Shown here piece by piece: positions 16,494 through 23,407 of a DNA stretch of 45,962 nt; position 1 is the stretch's first letter, and each line of letters opens with the position of its first letter. Below the pieces are notes generated by a model, which did no database searches, was not told where the DNA came from, and saw nothing but the letters and a program-made list of their open reading frames with translations. The DNA is taken from assembly GCA_041477815.1 (NCBI GenBank), contig JBGOUV010000005.1, forward strand, positions 1-45,962, given 5' to 3'. This DNA is from JBGOUV01 sp041477815 (GTDB lineage: Bacteria > Acidobacteriota > Terriglobia > Bryobacterales > JACQDG01). Position numbers and translations under genes: made by a program.

Positions 16494-17201
16494 ATGTCTT
16501 TGCCTCTTCATGCAATAGGCCGCGAGTTCCGTTTCTATCTCGACTTCCTTTGCCAGTACAACCTCCTTCCAGCGCGGTCCAGGCGGCAGATGGAGGAGCG
16601 GCGTTTTCAGACCGCATTCGCGAAGAACATCCTTCGGAGGAAGCGCCCACGAGTGGGCGGCCACGAATTCTCTATGGTGACGTTTCGGTCCCTGGTGGGA
16701 ACAGACGTCCGGGGGGTTATCGTGGTCGATCGAACCTTGAAGCCAAAAGACGGGCTGACCGCTTTCCTAGGCCACCGCTTCACGGAGAGAGTTACACGTA
16801 ACCTGCGTCACAACCTCCAGCTAGTTCTTAAACTGTGCGGCATCTCGCTCTTGTATTCGGATACGGATGTCCCGAATGGATCGGTCTTTGGGGTGATTCT
16901 GAGGCGCATCAAAGAAGCCAGCTTTTGCATCTTTGATGACAGGGAGACAGAAGTGCGGCCGAATGTCCTAATAGAATTGGGCGCCGCCGTTGCTTTAGAG
17001 CGACCTTACTTCTATTTTCAATTCGCACCGAAGCGAACTGTCAGGATCGGCAGACGTAAGGAAAGGATTCAGGCGCCGAGTGATCTGGGAGGAATGCTCT
17101 GCCTGCCTTACTCGACGTACGAGGATCTCTTGCGGGAATTTGCGGTGCGGCTGCCCCGGTTCTTGCTGGATCGGAAGCTGGCTCAATCCAGACGTGCCTG
17201 A
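16494..17201 (+). CDS. TIR-like nucleotide-binding domain protein
   Basis: A 235-aa protein; residues ~85-180 resemble the predicted prokaryotic nucleotide-binding (TIR-like/deoxyribosyltransferase-like) fold. GLTAFLGHRF (87-96) matches the first-strand region, VFGVILRRIKEASFCIFDDR (131-150) the I-x-x-A-D-x-V-I-F-D pattern, and RPNVLIELGAAVALERP (155-171) the NVLxELG block whose Glu (here 161) is a common active-site candidate. In characterised relatives this fold often cleaves NAD or binds a cyclic nucleotide in antiphage defence; nothing here proves that. The N-terminal ~80 residues show no known domain. It has lower GC than its neighbours and starts right after the 72-aa gene. Confidence 0.6.
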   Translation: MSLPLHAIGREFRFYLDFLCQYNLLPARSRRQMEERRFQTAFAKNILRRKRPRVGGHEFSMVTFRSLVGTDVRGVIVVDRTLKPKDGLTAFLGHRFTERVTRNLRHNLQLVLKLCGISLLYSDTDVPNGSVFGVILRRIKEASFCIFDDRETEVRPNVLIELGAAVALERPYFYFQFAPKRTVRIGRRKERIQAPSDLGGMLCLPYSTYEDLLREFAVRLPRFLLDRKLAQSRRA

Positions 17202-18420
17202 TGTCCGCACCAACGTCATAATGGCCTCCCGGGCGATCCGGGCGCAGCGGCTGCGGGCGTTCCTCACCGTGCTGGGGATCACCATGGGGGTGGCCACGCT
17301 GATGGCCGTCATTACCATGGTTCAGGGAGCCAATACCTACGTGGAGCAGAAGATCGCCAACCTGGGGACCAACGTATTCCAGGTGTCGAAGATCCCGTTC
17401 GCCACCACCAGCTTCGACCAGTTGATCAAGGCGCGGCGGAACCGGGATCTCACTTTGGAAGACCTGGCGGCGGTGCGGGAGGCCTGCACGCTGTGCGAGG
17501 CGGTGGGGGCCGACGCCGGCACGGTGACCCGCGTCCGCTATCGCGACACGGAGCTGCGCGATCAGAGCCTGATCGGCCACACCGCCAACATGAGCTTCAT
17601 CGGGACCCGAACCGTGGAGCTGGGGCGGTACTTCTCGGAGCTCGAGGAGCAGCACGGCGCGCGGGTATGCCTGATCGGCGAGGCGGTGCGTACGAAGGTG
17701 TTTGGGGGAACCAACCCGCTGGGGCGGGCGCTGCGGGTGGGTAAAGAGGAGATGACCGTGATCGGGGCCTTCCAGCGCATCGGGTCGGTGCTGGGACAGG
17801 AGCAGGACAACTTCGTGGTGATCCCGCTGGCGCTGTTTCTGCGGGAACTGGGAGCGCGGCGCAGCCTGACCCTGTCCGCCAAGGCCTCCGGCGGCGAGCA
17901 GGTCTTCCAGCGCGCGCAGGACCAAGTGCGGCTGGAGATGCGCGCGCGCCGCCACATCACCGGAAGCAAGCCGGAGGACTTCTTCATCGGCACGGCCGAA
18001 AGCTACCTGAACCTGTGGCAGCAGATCAGCTCGTCGTTTTTCGCCGTCTTCCTGATGCTGTCGTCGATCTCGGCGGTGGTGGGCGGGATTGTTATCATGA
18101 ATATTATGCTGGTAAGCGTGACGGAGCGGACCAAGGAGATCGGGATCCGGCGGGCCTGCGGGGCGCGGCAGGCGGACATCCTGCGCCAGTTCCTGACCGA
18201 GAGCATCCTGCTGTGCCTGGCCGGCGGGTTCACCGGCGTGTTGCTGGGATTCCTGGCCGCGCTGGCGGTGCGGACCCTGGCCGATTTCCCGGCCGACGTG
18301 AAACTGTGGGTGGCGGCGGTAGGAGTGGTGCTGTCGTCGGTGATCGGACTGTTCTTCGGAATCTATCCGGCGGTGAAGGCGGCGCAACTGGATCCGGTGG
18401 TGGCGTTGAGAGCGGAATGA
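17194..18420 (+). CDS. FtsX/MacB-type ABC transporter permease 1
   Basis: A 408-aa permease of the MacB type: an N-terminal membrane helix (RLRAFLTVLGITMGVATLMAV), a large periplasmic core domain, and three C-terminal helices (FLMLSSISAVVGGIVIMNIMLVSVTER, LCLAGGFTGVLLGFLAAL, AAVGVVLSSVIGLFFGIYP) with the family motif TERTKEIGIRRACGA. It would use an ATPase subunit to drive mechanical work or export across the inner membrane. The start is uncertain: GTG at 17194 overlaps the TIR-like gene, ATG at 17221 is an alternative. No ATPase gene is adjacent. It overlaps the second permease by ATGA. Confidence 0.8.
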   Translation: MPDVRTNVIMASRAIRAQRLRAFLTVLGITMGVATLMAVITMVQGANTYVEQKIANLGTNVFQVSKIPFATTSFDQLIKARRNRDLTLEDLAAVREACTLCEAVGADAGTVTRVRYRDTELRDQSLIGHTANMSFIGTRTVELGRYFSELEEQHGARVCLIGEAVRTKVFGGTNPLGRALRVGKEEMTVIGAFQRIGSVLGQEQDNFVVIPLALFLRELGARRSLTLSAKASGGEQVFQRAQDQVRLEMRARRHITGSKPEDFFIGTAESYLNLWQQISSSFFAVFLMLSSISAVVGGIVIMNIMLVSVTERTKEIGIRRACGARQADILRQFLTESILLCLAGGFTGVLLGFLAALAVRTLADFPADVKLWVAAVGVVLSSVIGLFFGIYPAVKAAQLDPVVALRAE

Positions 18421-19670
18421 CGCGGGCGGAGTTGGTGGAGAGTCTTTGGATCGCTCTGGACGGGATACGGGGCCGGAAGATGCGGTCGTTTCTCACCGTG
18501 ACCGGGGTGGTGATCGGGGTCACGTCGGTGATCGCGGTGGCGGCCATCATCGAGGGGTTGAACCGGAATATCATGCAGCGGGTGCAGGCCCTGGGGTCGA
18601 AGACGTTCTTCATCACGCGGATCCCCTTGGCGCGTTTCGGGCGGATGCCGGAGCATATCCGCCTGCGCAAACACTTCACCTTCGACGACGCCCGGGTGGT
18701 GCGGGAGTCGTGTCCGACCGTGGAGTACGCCACGGCGTTCGCCACCCGGGCGCTGTTTTTCGGAGATCCCAACGACATCCGGTACGGCAGTGAGAAGGTC
18801 GATAACACCATCCTGCGCGGCGTGGACCAAAACTACGCCGCGGCCATTCCCATCTTTGAGGTGAGCCAGGGGCGGTTTATCTCGGGGTACGACATGGAGC
18901 ACACGCGGTACGTGGCGGTGATCGGACAGGGCATCGCCAATACACTGTTCCCGAACTCGGATCCGGTGGGCCGGACGGTGCGGCTGAACGGTCTGCCGTT
19001 CGAGGTCCTGGGTGTATTCGAGAAAGACTCGGGCATGTTCGGCGGGCCGGGCGTGGACATGTTCGTCTGCATCCCGTACTCGACGTTCCACAAGCTGTAC
19101 CCGGAGCTGAAAGAGCACTTCATCGCCATCGCCGTGCGGGATCCGCGAGATCTCAATAAGGCAGAGGACGAGGTGGTCACCGCGCTGCGGCGGCAGCGGC
19201 GGGTGGCGCACTCGGCGGAGAATGACTTCGAAGTGACCCTGCCCGATTTTCTGTCGAATCTGTGGAACCAGTTGACCGGGGCGATGGTGATACTCACGGG
19301 CGTGATCAGCTCGATTGCGCTGCTGGTGGGGGGGATCGGGGTGATGAACATCATGCTGGTGTCGGTGACCGAGCGCACGGCGGAGATCGGGATCCGCAAG
19401 GCGGTGGGGGCGAAGAAGAGCGATATCCGGGCGCAGTTCCTGATCGAGGCGGTGACGCTGACCAGCGCCGGGGGCGTGATCGGGATTCTGGTCGGCGCCG
19501 GAATTAGCTGGGTGGTGCGGACGCTGGTCCCGGCGCTCCCGACCTACGTGTCGCCGTTCTGGGTAGCCATGGGGATCCTGATGGCGGCGGGGGTGGGGTT
19601 GTTCTTCGGGTACTATCCGGCGCGGCGGGCGGCCAACCTGGATCCGATTGTTTGTTTGCGATATGAATGA
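18417..19670 (+). CDS. FtsX/MacB-type ABC transporter permease 2
   Basis: A 417-aa permease with the same layout as its upstream neighbour: N-terminal helix (RKMRSFLTVTGVVIGVTSVIAVAAI), periplasmic MacB-PCD core from about residue 40 to 270, and a C-terminal FtsX domain with IGVMNIMLVSVTERTAEIGIRKAVGAK. The ending DPIVCLRYE is normal. The ATG at 18417 overlaps the stop of permease 1, so the two are co-translated and may form a heterodimer. The ATP-binding subunit must be encoded elsewhere or has been lost. Confidence 0.88.
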   Translation: MTRAELVESLWIALDGIRGRKMRSFLTVTGVVIGVTSVIAVAAIIEGLNRNIMQRVQALGSKTFFITRIPLARFGRMPEHIRLRKHFTFDDARVVRESCPTVEYATAFATRALFFGDPNDIRYGSEKVDNTILRGVDQNYAAAIPIFEVSQGRFISGYDMEHTRYVAVIGQGIANTLFPNSDPVGRTVRLNGLPFEVLGVFEKDSGMFGGPGVDMFVCIPYSTFHKLYPELKEHFIAIAVRDPRDLNKAEDEVVTALRRQRRVAHSAENDFEVTLPDFLSNLWNQLTGAMVILTGVISSIALLVGGIGVMNIMLVSVTERTAEIGIRKAVGAKKSDIRAQFLIEAVTLTSAGGVIGILVGAGISWVVRTLVPALPTYVSPFWVAMGILMAAGVGLFFGYYPARRAANLDPIVCLRYE

Positions 19671-19796
19671 CTTTAGAGGATGAGGCTCGCTTCGACTCGG
19701 ACCAAGTTGATGGGCTTGGTCGGGTCTTTGGGCCGCAGCCTCCTGTCGGTACTGACACCGCCTTTCACAGTTTCTTTACACGCGCGCGGTGCCGGT

Positions 19797-22055
19797 GTGG
19801 TATCTAGGAAATTGTCTCGGTTTCGTCAATCCCTCATTTTCTTATTGCTAACGTTGGCGGCGCCGCTGGCGGCCCAGCAGCGGGTGCAGGCTGTTCGCAT
19901 CGACACGCCGCCGGTGCTGGACGGGCTGGTCACGGAGCCCTTCTGGAACCAGATCGAGCCGGCCACCGGGTTCATCCAGCAGGAGCCGGACTCGGGGATC
20001 CCGGCGACCGAGCAGACCGAGGTGCGGGTGGCGTTCGACGACAACAACCTGTACCTGGGAATCATCTGCCTCGACTCGCAGCCCGGCAACATCGTGGTGA
20101 CCCAGAACCGGCGCGACGCTACTCTCACTGATACCGACTCGATCGTCGTCCTGCTGGACACGTTTAACGACGATCAGAACGCGTTTCTGTTTGGGACCAG
20201 CCCGACCGGGATCGAGTACGACGGACAGGTATCGAAGGCGGGCCAGGGACGGGGCGGGGTGGGGAGTCCGGCTCGGGCGGGAGGGCAGGGCGGGACCGGC
20301 GGCGGGTCGCAACGCGGCGGCGCTTCGGCATTCAATCTGAACTGGGATGGGGTGTGGAAGGTGCGGTCGCAGATCACCCCGCGGGGTTGGGAAGCCGAAA
20401 TGGTCATCCCGTTCAAGACGCTGCGCTACATGCCCGGGCCGGAGCGCGTATGGGGATTCAACATCACGCGGAACCTGCGGCGGCGCAACGAGCAGTCCTT
20501 CTGGACCCCGGTTCCGCGGCCCTACACCATCAACCAGGTGGAGATGGCCGGGGACCTGGTGGGGCTGGACTTGAAGACGCACCGCAACCTGAAGCTGCTG
20601 CCCTTCGCCGTGGGAGGGTTCAAGCAGGACTACACGCGCGCCCAGGACCAGTCCAAGCCGGTGCACGACGTGGGTCTCGACCTGAAATACAGCCTCTCGC
20701 CCTCGGTGACCCTCGACGCCACGTTCAACACCGACTTCGCCCAGGTGGAGGTGGACGAAGAGCAGATCAACCTCACCCGGTTCGATCTGTTTTTCCCCGA
20801 GAAGAGGCCGTTCTTTCTGGAGAACTCCGGCACCTTCGAGTTCGGCACGGCGCGCGAGGTGGAAATTTTCTTTTCGCGGAAGATTGGGATTGACGAGTCC
20901 GGGGAGCAAGTGCCAATCGACGCCGGGGTGCGGCTGAGCGGGAAGGTGGGCAAGTTCGACGTCGGCGTCCTGAACATGCACACCCGGAAGGTGAGCGAGG
21001 TTACGCCGTCCAACAACTTCAGCGTGGTGCGCGTCAGCCGGGAGTTCGCCAACCGCGGGAGCGTGGGGGTGATCGGGGTGAGCCGCCAGTCAACCAGCCA
21101 TTTCGACGGCGAGCGGCCGTGGAACCGGACGTTCGGAGCGGACCTGAACCTGGGGATCGGCAAGTACGGCAACTGGTTTAGCTACTTCGCCAAGAGCCAG
21201 TCGCCCGGGTTAAACGGCGGCGACCAGGCGGGGGCGTCGGATTTCGAGTATGACGACCTGCACCATCGGATCGATTTGTCTTACACCGAGGTGGGGCGGA
21301 ATTTCAACCCCGAAGTCGGGTTCGTGCGGCGGGTGGGATACCGCAAGCCCACTTTCGGCTACCGCTACACGCACTACCCGGAGGGCCGCTGGCTGCGGAG
21401 CATCTTCCCCCACTTCCAATGGAACAGTTGGTACACCATCGAGAGCACCGACAAGGAGTCCGGATTTCAACACTACCATCTCGATACGCGGTGGCAGAAC
21501 GGCTCCAGCCTGGGGGTCGCCTGGAACCGCAACTTCGAGCGGCTGGACAAGCCGTTCGAGGTGTTCCCGGGAGTGAGCATCCGGCCGGGACGATATGGGT
21601 ATAGCGAGATGGTGGTGAACTACGGCACCGATCCGACCGCGCGCTTCTTTGCCCTGGGCAATGCGTCGGTGGGGAACTTCTACCGAGGCACGATCCGCAC
21701 CATCAACTTCAACGGCGGCTACCGGCGGGGCCAGAACCTGACCTGGTCGGGAGGCTACATCCGCAACTTCATCCACGTGCCGGAGGGAGTGTTTACCACG
21801 GACCTGGTAGCCTTCCGGTTCAACTGGTCGTTCACGCCGAAAAGCTTCGTACAGGCGTTCACGCAGTACAACAGCCTGACCGGGCAGGTGGGGACCAATG
21901 TGCGGCTGGCGATCCTGTCGACGTCGAGCACGGGGTTCTTCCTGGTCTACAACACGCGCGTGGCGACGGTGGACTACTTCGACCCGCACGAGCACGAGCG
22001 GCGGACCATGAGCCGGGCCCTGTTCCTGAAGTTCAACTACCTGTTTGATTTCTAA
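19797..22055 (+). CDS. CBM9-like/DUF5916 outer membrane barrel protein
   Basis: A predicted secreted protein of about 752 aa. After the signal peptide (FRQSLIFLLLTLAAPLAAQQ) comes a carbohydrate-binding family 9-like beta-sandwich (DTPPVLDGLVTEPFWNQIEPA, later VRVAFDDNNLYLGI), then a DUF5916-type region that ends in an outer membrane beta-barrel (many alternating strands such as FRFNWSFTPKSFVQAFTQYN). Similar proteins are common in Acidobacteria and Bacteroidetes and have no known reaction. The GTG at 19797 places the signal peptide at the N-terminus; an in-frame ATG at 19680 would add 39 residues. It follows the two permeases on the same strand. Confidence 0.8.
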   Translation: MVSRKLSRFRQSLIFLLLTLAAPLAAQQRVQAVRIDTPPVLDGLVTEPFWNQIEPATGFIQQEPDSGIPATEQTEVRVAFDDNNLYLGIICLDSQPGNIVVTQNRRDATLTDTDSIVVLLDTFNDDQNAFLFGTSPTGIEYDGQVSKAGQGRGGVGSPARAGGQGGTGGGSQRGGASAFNLNWDGVWKVRSQITPRGWEAEMVIPFKTLRYMPGPERVWGFNITRNLRRRNEQSFWTPVPRPYTINQVEMAGDLVGLDLKTHRNLKLLPFAVGGFKQDYTRAQDQSKPVHDVGLDLKYSLSPSVTLDATFNTDFAQVEVDEEQINLTRFDLFFPEKRPFFLENSGTFEFGTAREVEIFFSRKIGIDESGEQVPIDAGVRLSGKVGKFDVGVLNMHTRKVSEVTPSNNFSVVRVSREFANRGSVGVIGVSRQSTSHFDGERPWNRTFGADLNLGIGKYGNWFSYFAKSQSPGLNGGDQAGASDFEYDDLHHRIDLSYTEVGRNFNPEVGFVRRVGYRKPTFGYRYTHYPEGRWLRSIFPHFQWNSWYTIESTDKESGFQHYHLDTRWQNGSSLGVAWNRNFERLDKPFEVFPGVSIRPGRYGYSEMVVNYGTDPTARFFALGNASVGNFYRGTIRTINFNGGYRRGQNLTWSGGYIRNFIHVPEGVFTTDLVAFRFNWSFTPKSFVQAFTQYNSLTGQVGTNVRLAILSTSSTGFFLVYNTRVATVDYFDPHEHERRTMSRALFLKFNYLFDF

Positions 22056-22070
22056 CGCCGCTTGACCGCA

Positions 22071-22086
22071 TCCCGTAAATATGGGA
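22071..22086. promoter_or_regulatory. Inverted repeat, putative VapB operator
   Basis: TCCCGTA-AA-TATGGGA (22071-22086) is an inverted repeat with six of seven positions matching, ten bases before the vapB-like start at 22097. A TTGACC lies just upstream (22062-22067). RHH antitoxins usually repress their own operon through such palindromes. Confidence 0.4.
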
Positions 22087-22096
22087 ACCTAGCGGT

Positions 22097-22348
22097 ATGA
22101 AGACCACTTTGGAGATTCCGGATGCGGTATTCCGGCAGGCCAAGGTTCGGGCGGCGGAGCGAGGAATTCCGCTGCGGCAGTTCGTGACCGAGGCGGTGGC
22201 GGACAAGCTCCAGGCCGATGTGGCGATGCGAAGCAAGCCGTGGATGAAAGGGTTTGGCGGTTTGCGGCATCTGCGGAAGGAGACCGCGCGCATCAACAAG
22301 TTAATCGAAGAGGAATTCGAGAAGATCGAGCCGGAGACTGAGGAGTGA
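22097..22348 (+). CDS. VapB-like ribbon-helix-helix antitoxin
   Basis: An 83-aa protein. The N-terminal MKTTLEIPDAVFRQAKVRAAERGIPLRQFVTEAV is the ribbon-helix-helix DNA-binding fold of VapB-type antitoxins; the acidic, helical C-terminus (KLIEEEFEKIEPETEE) would wrap around the toxin. It neutralises the PIN toxin downstream and probably represses the operon. The toxin gene starts inside its last codons (GTGA overlap), the usual antitoxin-first order. Confidence 0.85.
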   Translation: MKTTLEIPDAVFRQAKVRAAERGIPLRQFVTEAVADKLQADVAMRSKPWMKGFGGLRHLRKETARINKLIEEEFEKIEPETEE

Positions 22349-22722
22349 TCCTCGACACGAACGCCTTGTCGGCATTCGTCGACGGACAGACTGGGGTATT
22401 GGACCAAATGGACCGCGCACCCATGGTGTCGATTCCAGTGATCGTCTTGGGCGAGTATCGATACGGCATTGCACGATCGCGGTTGCAGACCGAGTATGAG
22501 CGATGGCTGGAGGCGAATTTGCCGGCCTACCGGGTGCTGGACGTGACCGCGGAGACGGCGGCCAAATACGCGGAGGTTCGGCTAGAACTGAAGCAGGCGG
22601 GGACGCCCTTACCGGTGAACGACACCTGGATCGCGGCGCTATGCCGGCAGCACCGCTTGCCGATTCTCAGCCGGGACCAGCACTTCGATTTGGTGAAAGG
22701 CGTTCAGCGGCTGGCTTGGTAA
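22345..22722 (+). CDS. VapC-like PIN-domain ribonuclease toxin
   Basis: A 125-aa PIN-domain protein. Acidic residues that hold Mg2+ are seen in ILDTNALS (Asp4), VLGEYRYG (Glu), PVNDTWIAALC (Asp) and ILSRDQHFD (Asp). VapC toxins cleave RNA, often tRNA or rRNA, when not held by VapB. The GTG start overlaps vapB. Nothing in the sequence suggests inactivation. Confidence 0.87.
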   Translation: MILDTNALSAFVDGQTGVLDQMDRAPMVSIPVIVLGEYRYGIARSRLQTEYERWLEANLPAYRVLDVTAETAAKYAEVRLELKQAGTPLPVNDTWIAALCRQHRLPILSRDQHFDLVKGVQRLAW

Positions 22723-22726
22723 TCCA

Positions 22727-23407
22727 TTACGGCTTCCGCCGCGACGAGTATTTGGACAGGGTCGCCGCCAGCTTCTTCACCACCTCCGGCGTCGGCTCAT
22801 TCTCCCGGAGGATCTGCTTCGGGGTGACCGCCCTGCCGTAGATGACGTGGTTGTCGTCGGAGTCCTGGCGCAGGGTGGCGCCGGCCAGCGAGACGCCGGC
22901 GAACAGGCCGCGGGAACGGGACCAGGACAGAATCTCGGCGTACATCTGGACGTCGGTTTGAGCTTCGGCGGAGCGGCCGACCGGGCCGGCGGCGGCGGTG
23001 GCGTCGGCGCCGAGGGTGAAGCGGCTCTGCAGCAGCAGCTTGTCGGCGCCGCGCTGGTTGGTGACCAGGAAGACCAGGTCGATCGAAGAGCCGCCGGCCT
23101 GGAAACCGACGCTGCCGCCCTCCACGCGAATTGTAGAAGGTCCGGACCAGCCCTCGCCGCTGGCAGGCCGGCAGGTAATCACGCCCTTGCCGTACTTGGC
23201 CCCGAAGATCAAGGCGCCTTTTTTCATGGAGGGGACGATGCCGACGCACTCGGCGCGGTCGAGCAGCTCCTGGGGAATCGTCCGGTCCTTGATGCCCATT
23301 ACTTCGTCGAAGGCCTGGGCGGCGTCGAGGACGCGGCGGATGGCCTTGGGGTGGTCGGCCGCCGGCAGCGCCATAGTCATCAGAACAGTATACAGGAGTA
23401 GTCTCAT
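22727..23407 (-). CDS. SYLF (Ysc84-like) domain lipid-binding protein
   Basis: A 226-aa protein. After a hydrophobic N-terminus (LLLYTVLMTMALPA, a probable signal peptide) it carries the SYLF domain: GIVPSMKKGALIFGAKYGKGV, WSGPSTIRVEGGSVGFQAGGSSIDLVFLV and SWSRSRGLFAGVSLAGATL. The eukaryotic family binds phosphoinositides; the role in bacteria is unknown, probably in the periplasm or outer membrane. Its ATG overlaps the stop of the TonB-dependent receptor gene, so the two are co-translated. Confidence 0.9.
   Translation of the reverse strand: MRLLLYTVLMTMALPAADHPKAIRRVLDAAQAFDEVMGIKDRTIPQELLDRAECVGIVPSMKKGALIFGAKYGKGVITCRPASGEGWSGPSTIRVEGGSVGFQAGGSSIDLVFLVTNQRGADKLLLQSRFTLGADATAAAGPVGRSAEAQTDVQMYAEILSWSRSRGLFAGVSLAGATLRQDSDDNHVIYGRAVTPKQILRENEPTPEVVKKLAATLSKYSSRRKP

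Noticed and set aside
19775..19803. TTTACA-N17-TGGTAT as a promoter for the DUF5916 gene
   Set aside because: The -10 is only half consensus and it overlaps the best start codon, so it conflicts with the chosen start.
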